Assembly: GCA_035604615.1 (NCBI GenBank)
Contig: DATNID010000044.1
Span: 62,001 to 126,000 of the forward strand
DNA: 64,000 nucleotides
Direction of reading: 5' to 3'
Origin: DATJLY01 sp035604615
GTDB taxonomy: Bacteria; Pseudomonadota; Alphaproteobacteria; ATCC43930; CGMCC-115725
The notes below the pieces were generated by a model, which saw only the letters and a list, made by a program, of their open reading frames with translations, made no database searches and had not been told where the DNA came from. Shown here piece by piece: positions 1 through 8,684 of the stretch; the stretch's first letter is position 1; each line of letters begins with the position of its first letter. Both the position numbers and the translations under genes were made by a program.

Positions 1-829
1 TGCCGGTGGCGGTGACGAAGATGTCGCCGATGGGGGCGGCCTCGTCCATGGTGACGACCTGGTAGCCCTCCATCGCCGCCTGCAGCGCGCAAATGGGATC
101 GATCTCGGTGACCAGGACGCGCGACCCTTGGCCGCGGAGGCTGGCGGCCGAGCCCTTGCCGACCTCGCCGAAGCCGGCGACGACGGCGATCTTGCCGGCG
201 AGCATGACGTCGGTCGCGCGCTTGATGCCGTCGACCAGGCTCTCGCGGCAGCCGTAGAGGTTATCGAACTTCGACTTGGTGACGCTGTCGTTGACGTTGA
301 TCGCCGGCACCGCGAGCTTGCCGGTCTTGGCCATGTCGTAGAGCCGGTGCACGCCCGTGGTGGTCTCCTCGGTGATGCCGAGCACGCCCTTCAAGAGATC
401 GGGATATTTCTCGTGCAGCACCTTGGTCGCGTCGCCGCCGTCGTCGAGCACCATGTTGGGGACCCAGCCATTGGGCCCGCGCAGGGACTGCTCGATGCAC
501 CAATGGTATTCCTCCTCGGTCTCGCCCTTCCAGGCGAACACCGGGACGCCGCACGCGGCGATCGCGGCCGCCGCCTGGTCCTGGGTCGAGAAGATGTTGC
601 ACGAGCTCCAGCGCACCGTCGCGCCCAGCTCTTGCAGGGTCTCGATCAGGACCGCGGTCTGGATCGTCATGTGGAGGCAGCCGACGATGCGGGCGCCCTT
701 CAAGGGCTGTGCCTTGCCGAATTCTTCCCGGAGCGCCATGAGCCCGGGCATCTCGGTCTCGGCGAGCGAAATCTCGCGCCGGCCCCAATCGGCGAGCGCG
801 ATGTCGGCGACCTTGTAATCGTTGGCCAT
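1..829 (-). CDS. ahcY: Adenosylhomocysteinase, N-terminal part (gene runs off the window)
   Basis: Hydrolyses S-adenosylhomocysteine to adenosine and homocysteine in the cytoplasm, removing the product inhibitor of SAM-dependent methyltransferases. About 276 N-terminal residues are visible with no stop before the window edge. Family signatures seen include SSCNIFSTQDQ (about 75-85) with the substrate-site region, EEYHWCIEQ (106-114), VNDSVTKSKFDNLYGCRESL (180-199) and the NAD-binding loop GFGEVGKG (219-226). The ATG start gives the usual MANDYKVADI N-terminus. It lies 16 bp downstream of metK on the same strand, so SAM synthesis and SAH removal are probably co-transcribed. The C-terminal part is not visible. 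Identification is secure. Confidence 0.97.
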   Translation of the reverse strand, partial: MANDYKVADIALADWGRREISLAETEMPGLMALREEFGKAQPLKGARIVGCLHMTIQTAVLIETLQELGATVRWSSCNIFSTQDQAAAAIAACGVPVFAWKGETEEEYHWCIEQSLRGPNGWVPNMVLDDGGDATKVLHEKYPDLLKGVLGITEETTTGVHRLYDMAKTGKLAVPAINVNDSVTKSKFDNLYGCRESLVDGIKRATDVMLAGKIAVVAGFGEVGKGSAASLRGQGSRVLVTEIDPICALQAAMEGYQVVTMDEAAPIGDIFVTATG

Positions 830-845
830 TCCATGTCCCTCGAAA

Positions 846-2012
846 TCAGAAAGCGCGCTTCAGCTCGGGCACGAGATCGGTCTTCTCCCACGAGAACCCG
901 CCGTCGGGATCCGGCGCGCGGCCGAAATGCCCATAGGACGAGGTGCGCGCGTAGATCGGCCGATTCAGCTTCAAATGCGTACGGATGCCGCGCGGCGACA
1001 GGTTCATCAAATCCTGCAGCACCTGCGACAGCTTGTCCTCGTCGACCTTCCCGGTGCCGTCGGTATTGATGTAGACGGAGAGCGGCCGCGCCACGCCGAT
1101 CGCGTAGGAGAGCTGGATGACGCAGCGCTCGGCGAGCCCCGCCGCGACCACGTTCTTCGCGAGATAGCGCGCGGCGTAGGCGGCCGAGCGATCGACCTTC
1201 GAGGGGTCCTTGCCCGAGAAGGCGCCGCCGCCATGCGGCGCGGCGCCGCCATAGGTATCGACGATGATCTTGCGCCCGGTGAGGCCGCAATCCCCGTCCG
1301 GACCGCCGATGACGAAGCGCCCGGTCGGATTGACGTAGAAATGCGGCTCGTCGCACATCCAGCCCTCGGGCAGCACGTCGAGCACGTGCGGACGCACGAT
1401 CTCGCGCACCTCGTCCTGGCCGATCTTTTCGGAATGCTGGCTCGACACCACGACCGAGGTCGCGCGCACCGGCTTGCCGTTGACGTATTCGAGGCTCACC
1501 TGGCTCTTGGCGTCGGGGCCCAGGAGCGGCGCCGAGCCGGCATGACGCGCCTCGGCGAGCGAGCGCAGGATCGCGTGCGCATAGTGGATGGGCGCCGGCA
1601 TCAGCTCCGGCGTCTCGGTGCAGGCATAGCCGAACATGATGCCCTGGTCGCCCGCGCCCTCGTCCTTGTTGCCGGCGGAATCGACGCCCTGGGCGATGTC
1701 CGCGGATTGCTTGTGGATCAGGCATTCGATGTTGGCATGGCGCCAATGGAACCCTTCCTGCTCGTAGCCGATCTCCTTGATGGCGTGGCGCGCCCCTTCG
1801 ATGAGGAGCTCGGTGGTGACGGAGGCGGGTCCCCGCACCTCGCCCGCGAGGATGACGCGGTTGGTGGTGCAGAGCGTCTCGCAGGCGACGCGCGACACCG
1901 GATCGGCGGCGAGGAAGGCGTCGACCACCACGTCGGAGATGCGGTCGCACACCTTGTCCGGGTGCCCCTCGGAAACCGATTCGCTGGCAAAGACGTAATC
2001 GCGCTTGCTCAC
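846..2012 (-). CDS. metK: S-adenosylmethionine synthetase
   Basis: Makes S-adenosylmethionine from methionine and ATP, in the cytoplasm. The 388-residue protein has the normal family length. It shows the N-terminal SEGHPDKVCDRISD motif (from about residue 14), the GAGDQGIMFGYA signature, and the phosphate-binding GGGAFSGKDPSKVDRSAAY stretch. An upstream in-frame extension exists, but the GTG at 2012 is preferred: it is preceded by AAAGGAG at good spacing and gives the family N-terminus (M/V)SKRDYVFASESV. It sits 40 bp after the HTH-methyltransferase gene and 16 bp before ahcY, forming a three-gene SAM-cycle operon. No SAM riboswitch was recognised in the short gap upstream. Confidence 0.97.
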   Translation of the reverse strand: MSKRDYVFASESVSEGHPDKVCDRISDVVVDAFLAADPVSRVACETLCTTNRVILAGEVRGPASVTTELLIEGARHAIKEIGYEQEGFHWRHANIECLIHKQSADIAQGVDSAGNKDEGAGDQGIMFGYACTETPELMPAPIHYAHAILRSLAEARHAGSAPLLGPDAKSQVSLEYVNGKPVRATSVVVSSQHSEKIGQDEVREIVRPHVLDVLPEGWMCDEPHFYVNPTGRFVIGGPDGDCGLTGRKIIVDTYGGAAPHGGGAFSGKDPSKVDRSAAYAARYLAKNVVAAGLAERCVIQLSYAIGVARPLSVYINTDGTGKVDEDKLSQVLQDLMNLSPRGIRTHLKLNRPIYARTSSYGHFGRAPDPDGGFSWEKTDLVPELKRAF

Positions 2013-2052
2013 GGTGATGCTCCTTTCGTGCCGATCCCTTCGGCCGGCGTCA

Positions 2053-3447
2053 TTAGACCGCGTCCCGCTTGCGCGAGACGACATAGGATTCGTCGCAGAA
2101 CCACAGACCGCCATGCTTGTGCAGCACGGCCTTGGTCGCGTCGAGATAGGCAGTGTTGCCGATCACCTCGGATAGGCGCTGATCGTCGATCTGCGCGACG
2201 TAGATCGCCGCGTTCCAGGCCGCGAACAGGGTCGAGGTGCCGATGGTGGCGCTGATCTCGCTCGGCAGCGTGTGCATGTCGTACTTGAAGAGCGAGCGCG
2301 CGTCGGAATAGGCGTTGAAATTCAGATCGCGCCCGGCGGTTCCGAGCTCGGTCTTGACCGCGCGCAGAAGCTGGTGGCGGTCGGTCGTGAAAGGGTTCTC
2401 GTCGGGCCACACCTGCTGGATGATCTCGAGCCCGGGATCGTTGCCGTGGGAATGGATGCCGATGAGCCGGCCGCCCGGCGCGAGACTGCGCGCCAAGGGC
2501 GCCAGCACGCGCGACGCCTTGAACTCGACCGTGGCCCGCGCGCGATAGGGCTGCGAGGCGATGACGAGGTCATAGTCGGCCCTGGTGGCGCCCCGCCGCG
2601 GCCGCAACGGGTCGAGCAGGAACTTGTGGTCGTCGCGATAGATGACGAGCACGACCGGCTTGTCGTAGATCGGATTGCCGCTCTTGCCCGCCTTGGCGCG
2701 CCAGTTCTCGGCGAGGAACGGCTGGAGCGCGGTGATCTGCTCCTCGAACTCGTGCGAGGAGGAGCCGAGAAGGCTGACCTCGTGCCACACGAGGCTCGTC
2801 GCCGCGGTCACCGTGTTGGGCGTCAGCCACGGCGCCTCGGAGTAGTACATGTTGGTGATCACCAGCACGGTCGCCGGATGCTCGTAGAACCGGTCCGGCA
2901 TCTTCTCGAGCGCGAGCCGGACGTCCTCGAGACTGATCTCCTTGCCGACCACGTAGAGCGGGATGGTCGGGAAGCGGCTGTGCGTCGCGCGCATCACGCG
3001 CGTCAACACGGTGCCGTCGCCGATCCCGGCATCGAAGAGCCGCACGCTCGGCGGACGCGGGTGGATGTTGGCCAGTTCCATCGCCACCCGGTCCGCGATC
3101 GCCCACTTCTCGCTGCAGGTGGTGACGAACAGCAGGTATTTCTGCCGGTTGTCGTAGAAGCGGAAATTCTTCTGCGCTTCGACTTCATTGCCCGTATTGG
3201 GAGCGACGGAGGCCGGACGCGGTACGGTGCGCGCGGCGGCGCGCGGGGCGGCGGCGCGTGTCCCTTCGCCATTGTCCTTCATGAAGGTCATCACCCGTTC
3301 CACGGTCTCTATCGTCACTCGACCGCCGAAGCGCAACCGGTTGACCAATTTGCCGTCGTTCACGGCAAGCCGGCCGAAAGTCGATTCGGCCATCCCCAGT
3401 CGCCGGCAATACCCCGAAATCTCCCGAAGGAGAGATTGGCTGTCCAC
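2053..3447 (-). CDS. Putative SAM-dependent methyltransferase with N-terminal HTH-like region
   Basis: About 464 residues, with two visible parts. The first ~60 residues are helical and HTH-like, centred on GMAESTFGRLAVNDGKLVNR, reminiscent of small DNA-binding modules. A long C-terminal part has a Rossmann methyltransferase motif I, RLFDAGIGDGTVL, and later a DLVIAS-type strand followed by LAPGGRLIGIHSHG. The GTG at 3447 was chosen because it gives an N-terminus starting VDSQSLLREI and has GGAGG about 12 nt upstream; an upstream extension to 3561 looks non-coding. It is first gene of the operon with metK and ahcY, so it plausibly consumes SAM and makes SAH. I know of similar proteins next to metK in alphaproteobacteria, but no proven substrate. 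DNA, RNA or small-molecule targets are all possible. Confidence 0.75.
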   Translation of the reverse strand: MDSQSLLREISGYCRRLGMAESTFGRLAVNDGKLVNRLRFGGRVTIETVERVMTFMKDNGEGTRAAAPRAAARTVPRPASVAPNTGNEVEAQKNFRFYDNRQKYLLFVTTCSEKWAIADRVAMELANIHPRPPSVRLFDAGIGDGTVLTRVMRATHSRFPTIPLYVVGKEISLEDVRLALEKMPDRFYEHPATVLVITNMYYSEAPWLTPNTVTAATSLVWHEVSLLGSSSHEFEEQITALQPFLAENWRAKAGKSGNPIYDKPVVLVIYRDDHKFLLDPLRPRRGATRADYDLVIASQPYRARATVEFKASRVLAPLARSLAPGGRLIGIHSHGNDPGLEIIQQVWPDENPFTTDRHQLLRAVKTELGTAGRDLNFNAYSDARSLFKYDMHTLPSEISATIGTSTLFAAWNAAIYVAQIDDQRLSEVIGNTAYLDATKAVLHKHGGLWFCDESYVVSRKRDAV

Positions 3448-3532
3448 TGCGGGAAGTTTCCTCCCGGCCGGCCGCCTTGTGACAAGCCTAGCCGTCCGCA
3501 ATTCAAGGGCGAGCGGGACAGGCCGGTCAAGA

Positions 3533-3559
3533 AAAATCGTGCCCACGTTAATTGTGGGC
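3533..3559 (-). terminator. Intrinsic terminator downstream of rpmB
   Basis: Read on the minus strand, a 6-bp stem GCCCAC/GTGGGC with a 7-nt loop is followed within three bases by a U-rich run (AUUUUU). It lies after the rpmB stop and before the HTH-methyltransferase gene, so it separates the rpmB transcript from the SAM-cycle operon. Confidence 0.6.
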
Positions 3560-3620
3560 AAATGTGTGGGCTAATCGCAGTGGGCAGAAGCTTTTCGTGG
3601 GATCGATCCCAACGCGGCGC

Positions 3621-3920
3621 TCACGGCGCGGGCTGCGCCTTGCGCGCCAGGGCACGGGCGATGCGGCGCTTCAAGGCCCGCGCCTCGGGCGTGAGATGCG
3701 AGGAGGGCTGCCCCCTGAGGTAGGCGTCGATGCCGCCGTTATGCTCGATGGTGCGGATGGCGTTGGCCGAGAGCCGCACCCGCAGGCTGCCGAGCGCGTC
3801 GGAAAGGATCGAGGTCGTCTGCAGGTTGGGCAGGAAGCGGCGGTTGGTCTTGTTGTTGGCGTGGCTCACATTGTGGCCGACCATCACGCCCTTGTCCGAG
3901 ATGAAGCACCGTCGCGACAT
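3621..3920 (-). CDS. rpmB: 50S ribosomal protein L28
   Basis: Large-subunit ribosomal protein of 99 residues, typical for alphaproteobacterial L28. It shows the N-terminal MSRRCFISDKGVMVGHNVSH pattern, with the paired NNKTNRRFLPNLQ stretch and a basic C-terminal tail. The ATG at 3920 is preferred over a TTG two codons upstream because it gives the conserved MSRRC start. A hairpin with a U-run follows the gene. It lies 32 bp downstream of meaB on the same strand, so some read-through from meaB is possible. Confidence 0.97.
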   Translation of the reverse strand: MSRRCFISDKGVMVGHNVSHANNKTNRRFLPNLQTTSILSDALGSLRVRLSANAIRTIEHNGGIDAYLRGQPSSHLTPEARALKRRIARALARKAQPAP

Positions 3921-3952
3921 GACCAATCCCCGATCCGCGGAAGGCCGCCCTT

Positions 3953-4945
3953 CTAGGGCACAAGACGCCGCCGCGTCAAGAACGCCGCCAGCGCCTCGCG
4001 CGCTGCCGCCGCAGGCGTAAGGGCCCGGGCGGCGACCTTCTGTTCGAGTTCCGGCAGGAGGCGCGCCACCGCGCTGTCGTCCTTCAGCGCCTCGGACAGT
4101 GACTCGATCAATTCGGCCCTGAGCGCGGCCCCGGCCTGGCGGGCGCGGCGGCGCTCGATCTCTCCGCTCGCCGCGAGATCGGCGGCGCGACGCTCGATCG
4201 CCACGACAACGTCATCGACATGACGGCCATAGAGCGCCGAAACCGCGATGACGTCCGGCGGCGCATGCGGGCGCAGCAGGCGCAGCGCATGGCCGAATTC
4301 GGCGACGGCGCGGCGTGCGGCGACTTCGAGGTCGCCGTCATCCTTGGTGACGATCACGAGATCGGCGAGCTCGAGATTGCCGCGCTTCAGTCCCTGCAAT
4401 TCGTCGCCGCCGCCCGGAGCGATGAGCAGGGCGAAGATGTCCACCATATCGGCCACATCCGCCTCGGCCTGGCCCACGCCGACGGTTTCGACGATGACGC
4501 GGTCGAAGCCGGCCGCCTCAACCAGGACGATCGCCTCGCGGGTGCGCCGCGCCACCCCGCCCAGCCGCTTCCCCGCCGGCGACGGCCGGATGAAGGCGCG
4601 CGTCAGCTTGGCGAGTTCGGGCATGCGCGTCTTGTCGCCGAGGATGGAGCCGCCGCCCACATCGGAGCTTGGATCGACCGCGAGCACCGCGACGGCATGC
4701 CCGGCGGCGACCAGCGCCCGCCCGAACGCATCGATGAAGGTCGACTTGCCCACCCCCGGCGCGCCCGAAATGCCGAGCCGCAGCGCCTTGGCGCCCTGTC
4801 CCACGAGTTCCGCAAGGAGCGCCTCGGCCGATGCACGATGCTCGGCCTTGGTCGATTCGGCGAGGGTGATGGCGCGGGCGAGCGCGCGCCGGTCGCCGCG
4901 CCTTACCGCGGCGGCGAGCTTCGCCGGATCGAGCGCCGCACCCAT
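3953..4945 (-). CDS. meaB: Methylmalonyl-CoA mutase-associated GTPase MeaB (ArgK family)
   Basis: G-protein chaperone that protects and reloads adenosylcobalamin-dependent methylmalonyl-CoA mutase. The 330-residue product has the family's usual length. It carries Walker A GAPGVGKS (61-68), the VDPSSDVGGGSILGDKTRM segment, the ETVGVGQAE motif typical of MeaB, and a VTKDDGD base-recognition region. The ATG at 4945 gives MGAALDPAKLAAAVRRGDRR, like other family members; longer in-frame extensions lack a good start. The mutase itself is encoded in this window at 11.2-13.4 kb on the same strand, so chaperone and client are nearby but not in one operon. Confidence 0.93.
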   Translation of the reverse strand: MGAALDPAKLAAAVRRGDRRALARAITLAESTKAEHRASAEALLAELVGQGAKALRLGISGAPGVGKSTFIDAFGRALVAAGHAVAVLAVDPSSDVGGGSILGDKTRMPELAKLTRAFIRPSPAGKRLGGVARRTREAIVLVEAAGFDRVIVETVGVGQAEADVADMVDIFALLIAPGGGDELQGLKRGNLELADLVIVTKDDGDLEVAARRAVAEFGHALRLLRPHAPPDVIAVSALYGRHVDDVVVAIERRAADLAASGEIERRRARQAGAALRAELIESLSEALKDDSAVARLLPELEQKVAARALTPAAAAREALAAFLTRRRLVP

Positions 4946-5076
4946 GGGCGTCCCATAGCATGGAACGCGCGGGCGCCGCATCCACGCTGGTCCCGACGGC
5001 TTGCCGGCCATGGCCAAACATGAAATCCTGGCGTCGGAATACCCATCTGCCCGTCGTCACGGGCAAGGAGGACACG

Positions 5077-5502
5077 ATGGCATATCGATTTCTGTGGTCC
5101 GCTTCGGTGGCGTGCGCGGCCGCTTTTGCCGTTGCGGTTTCCGCCCCGCCCGCCCGTGCCGCCGGGGCCTATGACGGGACCTGGGTCATCGACATTCCCG
5201 CGTCGGTTCAGGGCAACCTGACCACGGCCGCCTGCCCTGCGCTTCGGCTGCAGGTCAAGATCGCCGACAGCCAGGTCTCCGCCAGCCTCGAGCGCGTCCC
5301 GTCCGGGACCAGCAACACGGTGGAAAACGGCACCGCCCGCAACGCGACGCCGCTCACCGGCGCGGTCGCACAGGACGGCACCGTCGTCGCGCAATGGGAA
5401 GGCTTCAAGGCGAACGGCAAACTGGCCGGCGACAACGGGGCGGTCACCGTGATCGGCCAATGCGGCCCGCGCAACGCGACCGCCATCCGCGTCGCGAAAT
5501 AG
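5077..5502 (+). CDS. Small secreted protein of unknown function
   Basis: A 141-residue protein with a clear Sec signal peptide: MAYRFLW, a hydrophobic Ala/Val-rich stretch, then a likely cleavage site after PPARA. The mature part begins AAGAYDGTWVIDIP and contains paired cysteines (AACPALRL and IGQCGPRN), suggesting one periplasmic disulfide. The YDGTW...V start and alternating strands resemble small secreted beta-rich proteins. No catalytic motif is visible and I do not recognise a named family. The ATG at 5077 follows AAGGAGG, a strong ribosome-binding site. It is divergent from meaB and converges on the ABC transporter gene. Confidence 0.8.
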   Translation: MAYRFLWSASVACAAAFAVAVSAPPARAAGAYDGTWVIDIPASVQGNLTTAACPALRLQVKIADSQVSASLERVPSGTSNTVENGTARNATPLTGAVAQDGTVVAQWEGFKANGKLAGDNGAVTVIGQCGPRNATAIRVAK

Positions 5503-5508
5503 CCGGCC

Positions 5509-7353
5509 TTAGTCTGCCGCCGCGGCGAGGGCGGCGGCGCGTTCGTCCGCTTCCTGCTGGCGTTGCCACATGGCGGCATAGACGCCGCCCAGCGCGATAA
5601 GGCGCGCGTGGTCGCCGCGCTCGACGATGCGGCCGGCCTCGAGCACCAGGATCTCGTCGGCACCGACCACGGTCGAGAGCCGGTGCGCGATCATTAAAGT
5701 GGTGCGCTCGACCGAGACCTCCTCGAGGCTAGCCTGGATTTCGCGCTCGGTCTTGGTGTCGAGCGCCGAGGTCGCCTCGTCGAAGATCAGGATGCGCGGT
5801 CCCTTGAGGATGACGCGCGCGATGGCGACGCGCTGCTTCTCGCCGCCCGAGAGCTTGAGGCCGCGCTCGCCGACCGAGCTGCCGTAGCCATCGGGGAGCG
5901 CGTGGACGAAATCGTGGATGCGCGCCAGGCGCGCGGCCTCGAAGATATCCTCCTCGCGCGCGCCGGGCCTGCCGTAGGCGATGTTGTAGCGGATCGAATC
6001 GTTGAACAGCACGGTGTCCTGGGGGACGACGCCGATGGCGAGGCGCAGGCTGTGCTGCGTCACGTCGCGGATGTCGGTGCCGTCGATGCGGATGGCGCCG
6101 TCGTCGACGTCGTAGAAGCGAAACAGGAGGCGCGCGATCGTGGACTTGCCGGCGCCGCTCGGGCCGACGATCGCGACCTTGGCGCCGGGCGCCACGCGGA
6201 AGCTCACGTCCTGCAGGATGGGACGGCGCCGGTCGTAGCGGAACGAGACGCGGTCGAATACGATCTCGCCGCGCGGCACCACGAGCGCGGGAGCGTCTTG
6301 CTTGTCCTCGACCTCGGCCCGCACCTTGAGGAGGCGGAACATGGACTCGAGGTCCGTGAGCGACTGCTTGATGTTGCGATAGACCATGCCCAGCACGTTC
6401 AAGGGCTGATAGAGCTGGATCAGGTACGAGTTCACCATGACGAAATCGCCCACCGTCATGGTGCCCTTCATCACCCCGTCGGCGGCCAGCAGCATGACCG
6501 CGACGAGGCCCGTCGCCATGATCAGGCCCTGCCCGCCATTGAGGAGCGTGAGCGTCGCCTGCGCCTTCACCGCCGCGTGCTCGTAGGCCTGAAGCGCCAC
6601 GTCGAAGCGGCGCGCCTCGTGTTCCTCGTTGGCGAAATATTTCACCGTCTCGAAGTTCAAGAGGCTGTCGATCGCCTTGGTGTTGGCCTCGGCGTCGCGC
6701 TCGTTCATCTCGCGGCGGAATTTGACGCGCCAGTCGGTGATGGCGAAGGTGAAGAGGACATAGAGCACGATGGTGACCACCATCGTCAGCGCGAAGCTGC
6801 CGGAATAGAAGCGCCACAGGATCCCGCACACGAGCAGGATCTCGAACATGGTCGGCACGAAGTTGAAGAGCAGATAGGAGAGCAGGAACTCAGTGCCGCG
6901 GATGCCGCGCTCGATCGCCCGCGACAGGCCGCCGGTCTGGCGGTCGAGATGGAAGCGCAGCGACAGCGCGTGGAGATGGCGGAACGTCTCCAGCGCGACG
7001 CGCCGCACCGCGTTCTGCTCGACCTTGGCGAAGACCACGTCGCGCAGCTCGCCGGCGAGCTGGGCGCCGACGCGCGCCACGCCATAGGCCACCACCAGCA
7101 TCACCGGCACGGCCAGGAGCTGGGCGTGCCCGGGCGTCAGCACGTCGACCGCGCGCTTGTAGAGCATCGGCACGGTGACGTTGACGCCCTTGGCCACGAT
7201 GAGCAGGGCAAGCGCGCCGAGGACGCGCAGCCTCAGCTCGAGCGAATGGCGCGGCCACAGATACGGGAACAGGCCGGAGAGCGCCTTCAGCTCCTGCAGG
7301 AACCCGACCTCCGATGCGTTGTTGGAAAGATTGCCCGGGCGCCGTCCCCTCAT
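5509..7353 (-). CDS. ABC exporter (fused permease-ATPase), Atm1/HMT1-type
   Basis: Half-size ABC exporter of about 614 residues: a six-helix transmembrane domain (about 40-330), then an ATPase with Walker A GPSGAGKS (397-404), the LSGGEKQRVAIAR signature, Walker B ILIFDEATSALD and the switch region MIAHRLSTV. In the membrane part, TGGLSRAIERG, LLNFETVKYFANEE and NGGQGLIMATG match the Atm1/heavy-metal subgroup. Known members export glutathione-linked sulfur or iron species or metal-glutathione conjugates from the cytoplasm. The ATG at 7353 overlaps the stop of the upstream MFS gene (ATGA), so the two are translationally coupled. The open frame continues far upstream through the MFS gene, but that part is shadow sequence. 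Confidence 0.9.
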   Translation of the reverse strand: MRGRRPGNLSNNASEVGFLQELKALSGLFPYLWPRHSLELRLRVLGALALLIVAKGVNVTVPMLYKRAVDVLTPGHAQLLAVPVMLVVAYGVARVGAQLAGELRDVVFAKVEQNAVRRVALETFRHLHALSLRFHLDRQTGGLSRAIERGIRGTEFLLSYLLFNFVPTMFEILLVCGILWRFYSGSFALTMVVTIVLYVLFTFAITDWRVKFRREMNERDAEANTKAIDSLLNFETVKYFANEEHEARRFDVALQAYEHAAVKAQATLTLLNGGQGLIMATGLVAVMLLAADGVMKGTMTVGDFVMVNSYLIQLYQPLNVLGMVYRNIKQSLTDLESMFRLLKVRAEVEDKQDAPALVVPRGEIVFDRVSFRYDRRRPILQDVSFRVAPGAKVAIVGPSGAGKSTIARLLFRFYDVDDGAIRIDGTDIRDVTQHSLRLAIGVVPQDTVLFNDSIRYNIAYGRPGAREEDIFEAARLARIHDFVHALPDGYGSSVGERGLKLSGGEKQRVAIARVILKGPRILIFDEATSALDTKTEREIQASLEEVSVERTTLMIAHRLSTVVGADEILVLEAGRIVERGDHARLIALGGVYAAMWQRQQEADERAAALAAAAD

Positions 7354-8522
7354 GACGCGAGCGCCTCCGTGCGGCGCGGCAGGCGGAATGCCATCGCCAC
7401 CACCAGCGCCATCAGGATCGCGCCGATATAGAAGGGCGCGGTGCGGCCCCACAGCGTGAAGATCGCGCCCGCCACGGCGGGGCCGATGATGCGCGCGAGG
7501 CTCGCCGCCGCCTGCGACACGCCCATCACGCCGCCGCGCTCGTCCGCGCCGGCGACGCGCGACACGAGGCTTGTCACCGAAGGGTTGAGCAGCCCCATGC
7601 CGATCGAGAGCAGCCCGGTCGCGACCAGCACGGACCACAACGCGCCCGCGAGCGCGAGGCTGAACAAGCCGATGCCGATGATCGCCGCACCCGCGGTCAC
7701 CAGTCTCGCCTCGCCAAAGCGGCGCGACAGGTGCCCGATCGCGCCGCCCTGGAGCGCCGCCAGCAGCAGCCCGACATAGAAGAACACCCAGCCGACCTGC
7801 TCGGGTCCCCAGCCGAAGCTGCCGTTGGCCCAGAGAGCGAAGGTCGTCTCCATGCCGGCGAACGCCGCGACCGTGACGAAGAACAGCAGGATGAGCTGCC
7901 CCAGCACGGGCCGCGAGAAGGCGCTCTTCGCTTGCGCGTAGCGCCCGGGCCGCGCCGCCGCGCCCCGCGACTCGGGCGGCAGGCTTTCCTTGAGCCGCGC
8001 CGCGGCGATGACCAGCGCCACGCCCGATAGCGCGGCGGCGAGAAAGCCGGGCAAGGCGAGATCGGCGTGGAGCGGATCGGACCCCGCGAGCAACCCGCCG
8101 ATGGCGGGACCGACGGTGAATCCGAGGCCGAACGCCGCGCCGATCATGCCCATGCCCTTGGCGCGCTTCTCGGGCGGCGTCACGTCGGCGATATAGGCCT
8201 GCGCCGCGGCGATATTGCCGGCGCCCGCGCCCGCCAAAAGCCGCGCCGCGAACAGCATCCACAGCGCCGGCGCGAGCGCGAGCCAGAGATAGGCCACGAT
8301 CGAGCAGACGAGACTCGCCAGCAGCACCGGCCGCCGCCCGACCCGGTCCGACCAGCGGCCGAGGATCGGCGAGGCGATGAACTGCGCCAGCGAATAGCAC
8401 GCCATCATCGTCGTTACCGCGAACGGCGAAGCGTCGAACCGCAGCGCGTAGTAAGGCAGGAGCGGGATCACCACGCCGAAGCCGACAAGATCGATGAAGA
8501 CGATGAGAAAGAGGATGGGCAT
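7350..8522 (-). CDS. MFS transporter, TetA-like (TCR/Tet family)
   Basis: A 390-residue inner-membrane protein with about twelve hydrophobic segments. It has the N-terminal LIVFIDLVGFGVVIPLLPYY and the loop 2-3 motif GRWSDRVGRRPVL, both characteristic of the TetA/multidrug proton-antiporter group. The next loops (RLLAGAGAGNIAAAQAYIAD, GPAIGGLLAG) also fit this family. It overlaps the ABC exporter by four bases. The substrate cannot be told from sequence. Tetracycline resistance should not be assumed, since many chromosomal homologues export other compounds. Confidence 0.9.
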   Translation of the reverse strand: MPILFLIVFIDLVGFGVVIPLLPYYALRFDASPFAVTTMMACYSLAQFIASPILGRWSDRVGRRPVLLASLVCSIVAYLWLALAPALWMLFAARLLAGAGAGNIAAAQAYIADVTPPEKRAKGMGMIGAAFGLGFTVGPAIGGLLAGSDPLHADLALPGFLAAALSGVALVIAAARLKESLPPESRGAAARPGRYAQAKSAFSRPVLGQLILLFFVTVAAFAGMETTFALWANGSFGWGPEQVGWVFFYVGLLLAALQGGAIGHLSRRFGEARLVTAGAAIIGIGLFSLALAGALWSVLVATGLLSIGMGLLNPSVTSLVSRVAGADERGGVMGVSQAAASLARIIGPAVAGAIFTLWGRTAPFYIGAILMALVVAMAFRLPRRTEALAS

Positions 8523-8608
8523 GCGAGGCAGATAGATAGCGCGGCCCGGCCGCGCGCAACAGGGTTTCGTCGCGACGATCCCATCCGCACGTCATGCGTG
8601 GGCAAACC

Positions 8609-8632
8609 CTCTCCGCCCCGTTTGGGCGGAGA
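8609..8632. repeat. GC-rich palindromic intergenic repeat
   Basis: Inverted repeat with arms CTCCGCCC and GGGCGGAG around a short loop, followed by a GGGAGGGTGAGGTGGGG tail. It resembles the palindromes at 9212-9240 and inside the heme A synthase gene, so it probably belongs to one dispersed family. Confidence 0.6.
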
Positions 8633-8684
8633 AGGGAGGGTGAGGTGGGGCCCGCCCTAAGCGCCGTGCAAACCGCGGAGTGCG

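Noticed and set aside
2013..3540. SAM or SAH riboswitch in the metK/ahcY operon
   Set aside because: The gaps before metK (40 bp) and ahcY (16 bp) are too short, and no SAM-II or SAH consensus was recognised upstream of the first gene.
7350..8522. Calling the MFS protein a tetracycline resistance determinant
   Set aside because: Family motifs are shared by many pumps with other substrates. Position in conserved chromosome beside an Atm1-type exporter gives no support for a resistance gene.
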